Shown here: positions 6,899 to 17,300 of the stretch, one piece after another
Layout of the letters: every line of letters begins with the position of its first letter
How positions within the stretch are numbered: position 1 is the first letter of the stretch
Assembly: GCA_937862885.1 (NCBI GenBank)
Contig: CALMEE010000037.1
Coordinates: 1-50,888, forward strand
Direction: 5' to 3'
DNA length: 50,888 bases
DNA from: an uncultured Planctomycetaceae bacterium
GTDB lineage: Bacteria > Planctomycetota > Planctomycetia > Pirellulales > Pirellulaceae
The notes under the pieces: model-generated
The model's input: only the letters and a program-made list of their open reading frames with translations
The model's database searches: none
What the model was told of the DNA's origin: nothing
Position numbers and translations under genes: made by a program

Positions 6899-8944
6899 AT
6901 GATTGTATCGAGAAATTGGTTAAGTGATTTCGTCAAGATCCAAGCGACGGATGAGGAACTAACGCAGCGGCTGACGATGTCTGGACTAAACCATGAATCA
7001 AGCGAAGTCGTCGATGATGATCTCGCGATTGATTTGGAAGTGACCAGCAATCGCCCGGATTGCTTAGGACACATTGGGATCGCGCGTGAAATAGCGGCTT
7101 TGTTCGGCTATGATTTTGCAATTCCAACGCCGCTGATTAAAGAAACCGGCTCTCCAATTGCTAATCAATTTCAATTGAGGATTGAAGCCCCCGAGTTATG
7201 CCGACGCTTTACAGCCCGGCTAATTCGTAATGTTCAAGTTGGTCCGAGCCCTCAGTGGCTTATTGCTAGGCTAAAGACCATTGGGGTGCCGACGATCAAC
7301 AATATCGTTGACATCTCAAACTATGTGATGTTCGAATGCGGTCAGCCATTGCATGTATTTGACTTTGACAAGATTCATGGAGGTCAGATCATCGTGCGCG
7401 ATCCGAAGCCAGAAGAAGAATTGGTGGCTATCGACCATCGCGTTTACCGTTTGGAACCGGGAATGTGCGTTGTCGCGGATGCGGAACGCGCGATTGGACT
7501 GGGAGGGGTGATGGGTGGCGCGGATACTGAGGTTACAGACCGCACCGTCAATGTCTTGATTGAAGCAGCTCAATTCAATTCCATGGCGATTCGCAATACC
7601 GCGCGCAAATTAAACTTGCACAGCGCTGCTTCGTACCGTTTCGAACGTCCAATTGATGCCCACAATATTGATTGGGCTAGTCGGCGTTGTTGTGAATTGA
7701 TTTTGCAATTGGCCGGAGGGGAACTCGCTCAAAATTGGTTGGACGTCGGTTCGCGGCCTGACGAGCATCCACCAATTGAGCTGCGCTTCGATCAGATTCA
7801 ACGCATCTTGGGCATTGACATCGACAACGAAGTAGCGACTCAGATTCTGGAACGCTTAGGCTTCAAAAACCTTCAGCAATCGCACTCGAAAATCTCGGTA
7901 TCACGACCCAGTTGGCGGAATGATGTGACTAGAGAAATCGATTTGATTGAGGAGATTGGGCGAGTCCATGGCTATGCCCACGTACCGGACGACATCGCCG
8001 TTCCAATGTCGGCCTCCCATCGACGCACAGAAGATCGAATTTTGGGTAAAGTACGCAATGCGTTGACTGCCGCTGGGTTTGACGAAGCCATGACGGCAAG
8101 TTTGATCCCTGCGGGGTGGAGCGAAGCATTCAGCCCGTGGAGTAACTTGCAACCATTGCAGACCAGTCAAGGCATGTTAGGTGTTTTGGAAAAGGCCTCT
8201 CATAATGTTGGAGTGGTCAAGTATTTGCGTCGAAGCCTCGTACCTAGCCTTTTGGAAGCGCGGCGCATCAATGAATACAAATCGAATTCGGAAATCGAAC
8301 TCTTTGAAATTGCCAAAGTCTACTTGGAATCGGAAAAAGAACTCCCGTGGGAGCCAATCAAAATTGGCCTGGTAAGTCAGCGTGACTTCTTTGAAGTCAA
8401 AGGTGTTATCGAGACCTTGTTGCGCCATCTGAACTGGAATGGCGAGTTAGATATCATGCAATGTGATTTCAATTTGCTTGACATCAATCAGTCTTGTGAG
8501 TTAAGGATAAATGGAGAAATCCTTGGCTGGCTGGGACGCGTTTCGGAGTCTGGCAAGCGCACGTTCGGGATTCGACAGCACACAATTGTCGCTGAGTTGG
8601 ACTTTGGGTTATTGTGCAATTTGGCCACATTGATTCCGCTGCACACTGACGTAAGCCTTTTTCCAGCGATCTCGCGCGACTTCAATTTCATTGTCCAGAA
8701 TCGGATACACTGGTCCGATTTGCGCGCCGTGGTTGCTGAAGCGGCTGGAAGCGAGCTGGAATCGATCGAATACAAAGAGACTTTTCGCGATCCACAACGC
8801 GATGGAAGTGACAAGAAGCGGTTGTTAATGTCGTTAGTTTTGCGGTCCAAAGCAGGAACGTTGACCGGCGAACAAGCGGATCAAATCTGTCGCGAGATCG
8901 TCGTCAGCTGTCAGGAGAAATTGGCCGCCGAACTTGTGGCATGA
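6899..8944 (+). CDS. pheT: Phenylalanine-tRNA ligase beta subunit, lacking the EMAP-II-like domain
   Basis: The gene encodes 681 residues beginning MIVSRNWLSDFVKI, a typical PheT start. After residue 40 or so the chain passes straight from the first helical pair (LTMSGLNHESSEVVDDD) to the LEVTSNRPDCLGHIGIAREI block. In E. coli PheT, about 795 residues, that block comes roughly 115 residues later, after an EMAP-II-like OB-fold tRNA-binding domain. That domain is absent here. The B3/B4 editing region (TINNIVDISNYVMFECGQPL), the B5 domain (SVSRPSWRNDVTREIDLIEE) and the C-terminal anticodon-binding fold (LFPAISRDFNFIVQ) are present. No frame break is visible at the junction, so this looks like a real lineage variant rather than damage. 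Confidence 0.95.
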   Translation: MIVSRNWLSDFVKIQATDEELTQRLTMSGLNHESSEVVDDDLAIDLEVTSNRPDCLGHIGIAREIAALFGYDFAIPTPLIKETGSPIANQFQLRIEAPELCRRFTARLIRNVQVGPSPQWLIARLKTIGVPTINNIVDISNYVMFECGQPLHVFDFDKIHGGQIIVRDPKPEEELVAIDHRVYRLEPGMCVVADAERAIGLGGVMGGADTEVTDRTVNVLIEAAQFNSMAIRNTARKLNLHSAASYRFERPIDAHNIDWASRRCCELILQLAGGELAQNWLDVGSRPDEHPPIELRFDQIQRILGIDIDNEVATQILERLGFKNLQQSHSKISVSRPSWRNDVTREIDLIEEIGRVHGYAHVPDDIAVPMSASHRRTEDRILGKVRNALTAAGFDEAMTASLIPAGWSEAFSPWSNLQPLQTSQGMLGVLEKASHNVGVVKYLRRSLVPSLLEARRINEYKSNSEIELFEIAKVYLESEKELPWEPIKIGLVSQRDFFEVKGVIETLLRHLNWNGELDIMQCDFNLLDINQSCELRINGEILGWLGRVSESGKRTFGIRQHTIVAELDFGLLCNLATLIPLHTDVSLFPAISRDFNFIVQNRIHWSDLRAVVAEAAGSELESIEYKETFRDPQRDGSDKKRLLMSLVLRSKAGTLTGEQADQICREIVVSCQEKLAAELVA

Positions 8945-9153
8945 GCGACAGCAGCGGACACAATCGGTGGGGTCTATCGTTTGAGAACCCATCTGGATAT
9001 GCTTGCGAACCATTGATTTCTTTGGGGCGTGCCAGTTCATTCTGAACTAAGGATCCTTAGCAGCTACGCAGGTAAATAAGTACGAGGAACTGCCATTTGG
9101 CCTTTCTCCGGCCGTTGTCAATTTTTGTTCACACTTTTTTTTGCTTATGCCTG

Positions 9154-10488
9154 GTGACAGCTCCACGACTTAAAATAACTTATCTAACGGCTGGTGCGGC
9201 TGGCATGTATTGCGGCAGTTGCATGCACGACAATACGTTGGTTCGAGCCTTGAATCAACTTGCTTGCGATGCGACGCTGGTTCCGACGTACACTCCGATA
9301 CGGACTGATGAGTCAGACATTTCCGTCGATCGAGTCTTCTTTGGCGGAATCAATGTTTATTTGCAGCAAAAGATCCCAATATTTCGTTGGCTCCCGGCCT
9401 TCATGGATCGTTTTCTCGACAATCCAAAGCTGATCCGCAGGATGACTGCACGGTCGATCGATATGGCACCTGCCGAGTTGGGGAAACTGGCGATATCGAT
9501 GTTACGAGGGCTTTCGGGAAACCAGCGTAAGGAAGTTAAGCGGCTTTCGCGATGGCTAAAACTGCATGAGAAGCCAGAGATGATTTTGCTGACGAATTTA
9601 TTGATTGGGGGCGCGATCCCGTTTCTTAAGCAGGAACTGGGGGTGCCGATTGTGGTTACGTTGCAGGGTGATGATGTGTTTCTGGACAGTCTGCTGGAAG
9701 AAGATCGTGCAAGGTGCAAAATTTTGATGCGCGAAATTTCGCAGGAGGTTGACGCATTTATTTGCCACTCCAATTTTTACCGGGAGTTTATGGCTGACTA
9801 CTTGGGAATCAATCGCGAAAAGATTTTCGTAACGCGTCTGGGGATTGATACGGACGAATTTGCAGGCATCAAACGGCAACAGCTAACATCATCGACTGTT
9901 GCCGACTTGACGATATGCTATTTGGCAAGGCTCGCGCCGGAAAAAGGACTGCATCTGCTCGTCGACGCATTTATTGACTTGCATGAACGTCTGGAAGGAC
10001 GTGGACCAAAGCTAATCGTCGCTGGCTGGCTGAGCAAACAGAATGCGGCATATGCAAATGAACAATTCGAGAAACTTGCGGCGGCACAATTATCAGATCA
10101 ATTCCAGCATTTGGGTGTAATCGATCGCGTGCAAAAGGTGCAAATGTTGGCACAAACAGATTTGTTTTGCGTTCCCGCTACTTATTTGGAACCCAAAGGT
10201 TTATATGCATTGGAAGCGATGGCTGCCGGTGCGGCTGTCGTAGCACCTGATCACGGAGCATTTCCCGAGATGATTGATTCGACAGGGGGCGGACTGTTAT
10301 TTCGGGCAAATGATACGGCAGACTTGAGCTGCAAACTTGAGGAGATTCTTGTCGATCACGGCTTGAGGCATCGCTTAGCTCAACAAGGACGGCAAGCCGT
10401 GATTTCTAATCGAAATGCGCTGGCGATGGGGCGAGATACATTGGAATTATTGAACCGGCTTCGCAACCCCAATCCGCGTTTGCAATAA
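9154..10488 (+). CDS. Glycosyltransferase, GT4-type (GT-B fold)
   Basis: The gene encodes 444 residues from a GTG at 9154 (MTAPRLKITYLTAGAAGMYC); a TTG at 9097 would add a leader without merit. There is no clear Shine-Dalgarno. The N-terminal domain begins with a Gly-rich loop (AAGMYCGSC). The C-terminal domain has the GT4 hallmarks: YLARLAPEKGLHLLVDAF near 250, and EPKGLYALEAMAAGAAVVAP near 350-370, which contains the E-x7-E type nucleotide-sugar motif. The protein is probably cytoplasmic or peripheral on the membrane and adds a sugar to a cell-surface glycan. Acceptor and donor cannot be told from sequence. It stands alone downstream of pheT. Confidence 0.88.
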   Translation: MTAPRLKITYLTAGAAGMYCGSCMHDNTLVRALNQLACDATLVPTYTPIRTDESDISVDRVFFGGINVYLQQKIPIFRWLPAFMDRFLDNPKLIRRMTARSIDMAPAELGKLAISMLRGLSGNQRKEVKRLSRWLKLHEKPEMILLTNLLIGGAIPFLKQELGVPIVVTLQGDDVFLDSLLEEDRARCKILMREISQEVDAFICHSNFYREFMADYLGINREKIFVTRLGIDTDEFAGIKRQQLTSSTVADLTICYLARLAPEKGLHLLVDAFIDLHERLEGRGPKLIVAGWLSKQNAAYANEQFEKLAAAQLSDQFQHLGVIDRVQKVQMLAQTDLFCVPATYLEPKGLYALEAMAAGAAVVAPDHGAFPEMIDSTGGGLLFRANDTADLSCKLEEILVDHGLRHRLAQQGRQAVISNRNALAMGRDTLELLNRLRNPNPRLQ

Positions 10489-10620
10489 ATTCGGTGCTGT
10501 TCAAGCTTACGTTTCAAAGGAGTCACGCGGCGAATTCACAACAACGGAGCGCTTGGTACATTTTTCCAAACTGTCTCACTTGATTAACGTGAATCCGCCG
10601 ACTCCATGTATTTCAGAAGC

Positions 10621-11703
10621 CTAGTTTTTCTGTTCTTTCAACAAGGCATCCACGACTGACTCCAATTTTTCATAAGAGTGAAGTCCTACAAGCTTTAATC
10701 GCACCTTCCCAGAACGATCGATGAACAGCGTCGTTGGGAATCCTTCAATGTCGACCTGATCTTCAACCTCAGAACTGCTAACGGCGCAATTGTAGTTCAT
10801 GTCATTTTCTGTCATGAATTTTTTGATTTTCTGGACAGCTTCCTCGGTATCGTCGGTCATCTCGTTATTTAGGCCGATGATATCAAATCCATCCGATCCA
10901 TACTTCTTTTTCAATTTGATGAAAGATGGAATCTCTTCGCGACACGGTGGGCACCAAGTCCCCCAAAAATCAACGATCAACACTTTACCATTGAAATCCT
11001 TCAGCGCGACGGCGCGACCCTCCACGTCCGTCAACTCAAAATCAAAATCGAAAGACTCAAATTCGGATAATTCCTGTTTCGTCTCGTTCAACATTCGAGT
11101 TACGGCCAATTCCTTTTGCGTTTTTAACAGTTCTGCGAACTCTTCAGTATCGCGAATTGAGGCCAAGTCCTCGTCCTCGCTCGCCAAATCAAATTGGTTG
11201 AAACCGGACTCGAACGCTTCTTTAAGTGACGCCATGGCGCGTTCTTTGTTCCTTTGCAAGGCAAACGCACAGGCCTCATTGTAAAAAACCTGTCCGAAGA
11301 AAGCCTTGAGTTGAGCACCATATAACTTCGCCATCGATCCGTCGTCGCGAACCGCTCTGGCAAGTTCGCCCGACCGAACATAATGTTTTAGGCTTGCTTC
11401 ATTCTCACCTTGTTGTGAAGCTCGCATTCCCAGCTGTTGATGCAGGCCTGACAAATTGAGTCGCCACTCCATGTCTTCTGGTTTGGCCTTAATGACTTCT
11501 TCCAAAAGATCACACGCCTTTTGGAAATCACCTGACCTGAGTGCATCTTCTGCTTGTTGGATGAGTTCATCGGTATCTACATCCTGTTGATGAGCACGAT
11601 GCTCGTACTTGGCATAGCTCACTTGAACTACGGAAAAACAGATGGCTGTGCCAAAGCAAATCGCCACCAAGCCCCGCATCAACGAGCAAACTTCAGTCTT
11701 CAT
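10621..11703 (-). CDS. TlpA-like thioredoxin protein with N-terminal TPR region
   Basis: The gene encodes 360 residues from the ATG at 11703; the TTG five codons earlier is less likely. A signal peptide (ICFGTAICFSVVQVSYA) leads to a helical region resembling TPR repeats (residues 40-190). The C-terminal third is a TlpA/AhpC-TSA domain with LIVDFWGTWCPPCREE, giving a WCPPC redox site near 249-253, and DVEGFPTTLFID-type cis-Pro region (sequence DIEGFPTTLFIDRSG). It is probably an exported thiol-disulfide reductase or scaffold acting on periplasmic proteins. It converges with the glycosyltransferase gene. TPR plus TlpA fusions recur in planctomycetes, from memory. Confidence 0.88.
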   Translation of the reverse strand: MKTEVCSLMRGLVAICFGTAICFSVVQVSYAKYEHRAHQQDVDTDELIQQAEDALRSGDFQKACDLLEEVIKAKPEDMEWRLNLSGLHQQLGMRASQQGENEASLKHYVRSGELARAVRDDGSMAKLYGAQLKAFFGQVFYNEACAFALQRNKERAMASLKEAFESGFNQFDLASEDEDLASIRDTEEFAELLKTQKELAVTRMLNETKQELSEFESFDFDFELTDVEGRAVALKDFNGKVLIVDFWGTWCPPCREEIPSFIKLKKKYGSDGFDIIGLNNEMTDDTEEAVQKIKKFMTENDMNYNCAVSSSEVEDQVDIEGFPTTLFIDRSGKVRLKLVGLHSYEKLESVVDALLKEQKN

Positions 11704-12054
11704 TTTTTGTCCATACAACTTAAGTTAAGTATCCGGTGGCCGAACAATTCGTTAACATCACGATTGTCCATTCGCACTACCGCATTAAACGCTCTAAAGT
11801 ATATCCGTTGCCATACGGCCCTTCCACTCCTAAACGAATCCGAAAGCCAACCAATTATTAGCTCGGTGGAATTCGATAGTCATTCGCATGCCTTCGTGCG
11901 GTTCCACTGCTTGAATCCATGGTTTATGTACCTCGTTTTACATACAATTCGTCTGGTTTCAAGGGGAAAGGTGTTAACGCGTACGTTACATTTCACGAAT
12001 TAATCGACAAGTAAAGAGCTTGCCCAACCCTGAGATCTGTTAGAATTGCACAAT
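11704..12054. other. Divergent intergenic region; possible near-leaderless start
   Basis: No gene seen in 351 bases between two divergent genes. TAGAAT at 12041-12046 resembles a -10 box and would place the transcript start about at the ATG of the next gene (12055), implying a leaderless or nearly leaderless mRNA. A matching -35 at ideal spacing is not evident (TTGCCC, 15-base spacer). Confidence 0.3.
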
Positions 12055-12660
12055 ATGAGTGATACAAATTCTCGATTATCGAAGACGATGGCAGCACCTT
12101 ATGGCGGCTCCGCCAACCTTTTTGACCCGTATTCCGCTTGGTTGGGTATCGATGGTGTCGATGGTGAAATCAACCATTACCATTTACTCGGGTTGGAGGA
12201 CTTTGAGTCGGACGCAACGAAGATTGTTGAGGCAGCCGATCGTCAGATGTCACGCGTGCGCGTTCATCAGACAGGTGCAAGAGGGCAGTTAACTCAGGCG
12301 TTACTTAACCAAATCGCCGAAGCCAAAATTTGTTTGACAACACTTTCCAATAAACAAGTGTATGATCGCCATTTGCAAAAGGTGAAGCAGGCTAGTGCAG
12401 TCCAACAGACTAGCGCGAATCACTCCCCTGTGAACCGCAGCGCTACTCTTCAACCGCCGATAACGTCAACGAACTCGCCAGTGGAGGCAACTAGCGAAAC
12501 GATTTCTTTATCCGTAAATGCATATATCGGCCTGCAGCACCGACGACACCGAAGACGAAAAAATCGAACGTGGCAGGTGATGTTACCGTTGCTCGCGTTA
12601 ATCGTCTTTGCCTGCTTGGCAGTTTTCGTAGTGTGGTTTGTTTCATTACAACCATCATGA
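12055..12660 (+). CDS. DnaJ-like domain protein of planctomycete type, tail-anchored
   Basis: The gene encodes 201 residues from the ATG at 12055. Residues 25-115 (FDPYSAWLGIDGVDGEINHY, HLLGLEDFESD, ADRQMSRVRVHQTG, LNQIAEAKICL, YDRHL) follow the J-like module I associate with planctomycete kinases and membrane proteins. It recalls a DnaJ helix bundle but lacks the HPD tripeptide, so Hsp70 stimulation is doubtful. A Ser/Thr/Pro-rich linker and a basic stretch (HRRHRRRKNR) lead to one C-terminal hydrophobic helix (PLLALIVFACLAVFVVWFV). The protein is thus likely inserted by its tail with the J-like part in the cytoplasm. Role unknown. Confidence 0.75.
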   Translation: MSDTNSRLSKTMAAPYGGSANLFDPYSAWLGIDGVDGEINHYHLLGLEDFESDATKIVEAADRQMSRVRVHQTGARGQLTQALLNQIAEAKICLTTLSNKQVYDRHLQKVKQASAVQQTSANHSPVNRSATLQPPITSTNSPVEATSETISLSVNAYIGLQHRRHRRRKNRTWQVMLPLLALIVFACLAVFVVWFVSLQPS

Positions 12661-12818
12661 GCCAATTTTTGATCATGTTGTGCCAGGAAACATTGTTTAG
12701 TTATGGTTCCCCCCACATCAACGGCGGCCGAAAGATAGTTCGACTATGCCAGGGGGCAGCGCGGCGTTTTTTTCTAATAAGCTCAATTCGATGTTGGCGA
12801 GTTGAAAAGAAGTCGACC

Positions 12819-13655
12819 ATGCACCTCGTTGCGTTTCGTGCATGTATTGCGAGTTTGGTTTGCGTTCTCTTCCAGTCGACAGTTCTTTTTGCTCAGACAG
12901 TGCCCAACGTCGATCAAGAGGTTTCTCATATCCTCAACGAAAGCTTGAAGTTTTTGGGGAAGCAGACTGATTTGGAGAGCATTAAGACGTTGCGCACGCG
13001 TGGTTCCCTGGAGTTATTGGAAACGGGAACAAAACTCGATTTGGAGTTGATCCAGGCCGATGGCAAGTTCTTATTGATCTTAAAATCCGCTGCGATAGAA
13101 ATACGTCAAGGTTTTGATGGCGAAATCGCCTGGGAAACGAGCCCCGCTTTGGACCGGATCTTGGAGGGAGAGGAACGCGCGCGCGTAATTGAACAAAATG
13201 CCGTCATTTTCCCAGGATTGCTTTGGTCATCCGGAGAATTCGACGGGAGAATACAGTTGTCTGGGCGACAAATGATTGAAGGAAAGCATTGTTTGTCCCT
13301 GATGTTTGAGCCTCGTGAGGGAACACCGATACGACGTTTTTACGATCCAGAATCATTTATGCTTAGACGTGTACAAACACATCACACCATGGACGGTGCA
13401 CGAGTCGAAATCCTGATCAAGGAATCGGATTGGCGTGACGTAGTCTTTCGTGGTGCCGACGACAGTGGACGTGTGGGTGATGGGCCTCTAGAATCGTCGG
13501 AATCGCAAAGCGTCGAGCGGATCGTAAAGTTTCCATTCATGCAACAGGTCGCTGCCAATCGCAAGCTGCTTTACGTTTTGCGGAAAGACTCAATCGAGGC
13601 CAATGTTGTCGTCGATCATCGGGCTTTCTCGCTCCCAAAAGCATTTCGACGTTAA
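12819..13655 (+). CDS. Secreted LolA/LolB-like lipoprotein-carrier-fold protein
   Basis: The gene encodes 278 residues from the ATG at 12819, which opens a signal peptide (LVAFRACIASLVCVLFQSTV, then LFAQ). The mature part has the alternating beta pattern of the half-barrel family (RTRGSLELLETGTKLDLEL, IRQGFDGEIAWE, GRQMIEGKHCLSLMFEPREG, RRFYDPESFMLRRVQT). The phrases resemble outer-membrane lipoprotein-sorting proteins or the DUF620-type relatives common in planctomycetes. An upstream in-frame GTG/ATG region overlapping the previous gene was discounted because it would hide the signal. Probable location is periplasmic; the cargo is unknown. Confidence 0.65.
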   Translation: MHLVAFRACIASLVCVLFQSTVLFAQTVPNVDQEVSHILNESLKFLGKQTDLESIKTLRTRGSLELLETGTKLDLELIQADGKFLLILKSAAIEIRQGFDGEIAWETSPALDRILEGEERARVIEQNAVIFPGLLWSSGEFDGRIQLSGRQMIEGKHCLSLMFEPREGTPIRRFYDPESFMLRRVQTHHTMDGARVEILIKESDWRDVVFRGADDSGRVGDGPLESSESQSVERIVKFPFMQQVAANRKLLYVLRKDSIEANVVVDHRAFSLPKAFRR

Positions 13656-14324
13656 CGAAGTCACTGAATGATAGTGAGTACGTTCAGTGCGGTACACGCT
13701 TGAAAGGGAGTTGAACCTTCAGCGTGCGTTCTACCAATTGGAACTTGTCTGCGGTGCGATGCTTTTCCTCTGCAGTGTGCCAATTTCTGCCGGACTAATT
13801 CTTATCGAGGCGACTAACCGAACCGAAAAACGTTCAACAAAACCAATTCGCCGCACAGGTCGTGTCTTCTACCAGCATCAATCGATGAAGAATCATTCAT
13901 TTTATAATCAAATTCGTGCTCTGTGCCTCCGACACTCGTATTAACCATGCGAATTCAGACGTAAGACGGCTTACTTCAATATCGCGGGGAAAGATAATTT
14001 TTGAAATTTGGGCACATTGTGAGAACCGATTTCATTTCAGTTGCGTAACTCTATATGAAACCGCAACCTTTCTGCGGTGCAAACCGCTGGGTTTTCCTAG
14101 CCCAGGTGTTTCATCGCAATAAAATCCATGACACCCTCCGTTAGCCGTCAAAGCCTTCGAGTTTTGGCGGCTTTTTTTGTTGACTAAGGTGGGTTTTCTG
14201 CGGTACCACACCTTGGGTTCGCTTAGTACTTCGTACAACCCGCAGCGATTTTTGGTACACTTAGTGAATTACGATATTTGTTTTCTTGAAGTAATTTCGG
14301 GTCGAAACGTTTTGAGGTTTTCTG
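13656..14324. other. Intergenic region with an orphan terminator
   Basis: The 669 bases carry no convincing protein gene; an 85-codon frame from GTG 13687 has no family signature. A hairpin CTGGG/CCCAG lies near 14088-14105, and a strong rho-independent terminator lies at 14143-14178. The terminator is nearly 490 bases past the previous stop codon and 147 bases before the next start, so it may end a small RNA or a very long 3' tail. Confidence 0.45.
14143..14178 (+). terminator. Rho-independent terminator
   Basis: AGCCGTCAAA pairs with TTTTGGCGGCT (one G-T pair) around a GCCTTCGAG loop and is followed directly by seven T residues. The T run is only on the + strand side. Confidence 0.85.
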
Positions 14325-17300
14325 ATGTGTGGTCGTACATTTGGGTTTGGACTAACCGGTTTGACGATTCTGGTATGCCAAATATGTTCAGGGAACGTAG
14401 GGGTTTCTCAAATTCTTAACAACGATCGATTGCCGGAAAACGCCGCTGAGCTTGAGGCTCGATTTATCACGAACTCGCGAAATCTAACGTCGGCTGGGCA
14501 GCGGGCGGGCGAGGGCTATTTTAGCGCTGACGGTCGCTACATGGTATTTCAGAGCGAAAGAGTCGAAGGGAATCCATTTTTTCAAATCTACCGCATGGAT
14601 TTAAACAGTGGAAGAACGATTCAAATCTCTCCTGGATACGGCAAGACAACTTGCGCATGGATTCATCCAGTCTCGGGTGACATATTGTTTGCATCAACTC
14701 ACGCGGACCCAGACGCTTTAGACAAACAACGGGAAGAAATCTCATTGCGGCAAACGAGCACGACTCGCCGATACGCTTGGCCGTACGACGAGTACTACGA
14801 TCTATATCGATGGGATGCCAAAACAAAGGAATTAACTCGGTTGACCGACGCCTTTGGCTATGACGCGGAGGGAAGTTATTCCCCATGCGGAGAGTGGATT
14901 TGTTTTGCCTCGAATCGCGAAGCATACGTTGCGGATTTGCCGGCTGAACTCGTCGCCAAACGCGATACTTCCCCTGAATACTTCATGAACCTGTATATTA
15001 TGCGGTCCGATGGAACAGAATTGCGAAAGTTGACTGATCGCAAAGGCTACGATGGTGGGCCGTTTTTCTCAGCGGATGGCAAACGAATATGTTGGCGGAG
15101 TTTTGATGAGAATGGTATCATCGCCGAAATTTGGACCATGAACGTAGATGGATCCGACAAGAAGCAATTGACTCGCTTGGGGACGACTGCTTGGGCACCC
15201 TATTTTCATCCGAGCGGCAAATACCTGATCTTTACGACCAATCTTCACGGCTATTCAAATTTTGAACTCTATATTGTGGATGATGAAGGCAAATCACCTC
15301 CTCGCCGTGTTACTTACACTGATGGATTCGATGGGTTGCCGGTATTTTCGCCAGACGGCAAACAGATAGCTTGGTCGAGCGAACGCAACTCATCGCGCGG
15401 GCAAATCATGAACTCCGAGCGAAAGCATGGAGCGCAAATTGAAATCGCTGATTGGAACCACGCAGCGGCATTAAACGCCTTGGGGATAGATGAAACCGAA
15501 ACTATCAATGACGCTCACGCTGGTTCGGAATCAGCGGATAAGCCGATTAGCGATCTAGATAAGCCATCGGAGGTGGTTGTTCAAAATCAAGAGACTGCCA
15601 CTGGGCTCGAATTGCAACCGTACGAGCTCGCGGCCATGGATGACGGTAGAGCGGCAGCCAGTAAGACCGATCCCGAGTTCTTACCGGTCGACTTTCAACA
15701 GCATGTGTACTATTTGTGTCAGCCAGCGTTGAAAGGCAGAATGAGCGGGACTCCTGGCGAACGCCAAGCCGTTGCTTACGTGGCCGGATATTTTGAGGCA
15801 CTAGGCTTACAGCCTGCTGGCGACCAAGATTCTTGGTTCCAAATTTTTGAATTTCCGGCTGGGGCTGCGCTGGGTGATAACTGCCGATTGCAGGTGAACG
15901 AAACCGAATTGACAATCGACGTGGATTGGCGTCCCCTTTCGTTTTCACAGGCAGGTTCATTCGAGGCCTCAGACGTTGTTTTTGCAGGTTATGGAATCGC
16001 TGCTGAAAAAGACGGCAATCAAGACGCCTACGATTCATTTGTACATTTGGACGTCAAGGACAAATGGGTAATCGTGCTGCGACATATGCCGGAGGACGTC
16101 GACGACGAGCGGCGCCAGTTCCTGGCGATTTACTCTAATCTCTCTCGCAAAGCAATGGAGATTCGCGATCGTGGAGCTCGGGGCATGTTGGTCGTAAATG
16201 GACCACGCTCGCAGTTCAAAGAAAAATTGATTCCCTTGGCGAACGATTTTATTCGTGGCAAGACGAGCTTGGGCGCGGTCAGTATCAGCAACGAGATTGC
16301 CGAGCAATGGTTGCAACGTGCAGGACATAATCTGAATGAGATCCAAACGAAACTTGATGCCGGTGAACCGATAATGGGGTTTGCGATCCCCGGCTTGAAA
16401 ATCAATGTCGAAATCGATATTCGTCAGAGTCGCGGTACTGGTCGAAATGTCATTGGACGATTGCAATGGGGAGATGAGCCGAGTTCGGAAGTGGTCGTTA
16501 TCGGCGCGCACATCGATCACTTAGGAGAAGGGCGTAGCAGTAGTTCTAGAGCAACATCCGAGGACACAAGCCTGATCCATTACGGTGCCGATGACAATGC
16601 TTCAGGTGTCGCCGGGCTGTTGGAAATCGCTGAGCATTTCGCGAATATGAAAAATTCTGGCGATACCGAAGAACTCAATCGCGATATCATTTTTGCTGCG
16701 TGGTCAGCTGAGGAATTGGGCCTACACGGCTCAAATCACTACGTCAAGACACTCCAGTTGAGCTTATTGCGGAACTCGCACGGTGAATTGGCTGAAGATT
16801 TGACGACCGAATCTTTGGATGAGTTGGGGCCGAACGTTCCGTTGCCGCGACTAAATCAGTATGTTGCCGCATACCTCAATATGGACATGATCGGTCGGTA
16901 TCGGGGAAGATTGCAGCTGCAGGGGCTCGGCTCTTCAAGTGATTGGGATACACTGATCGAAGCAAGTAACTTTAAGTTGCAGCTCGATATTGCGAAAATC
17001 CTAGACACAAATCTGCCCACGGATGCCACTGGGTTTTATCGCGGAGGGACTCCCATCGCATCTGCTTTTTCTGGCTCTCATCTCGAATACCATACGCCCC
17101 GAGATACACCTGACCGACTAAACTACCCGGACGCAGCCCGCATCGCAAATCTCATGGGGAATTTAGCCCTCAACCTATCCGAGCTGAACAGTGGACCTGA
17201 ATTCAAAAGATATGATAAGGTTGAAGAGCAGAGTCGTTCGGCGAGGATGGGAGTAGTCTATCTGGGTACCCATCCCGACTACGCGTACGAGGAAACAGGG

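Noticed and set aside
13687..13944. 85-codon frame from a GTG in the gap before the M28 gene
   Set aside because: No Shine-Dalgarno, no family pattern; kept only as a possibility inside the intergenic entry.
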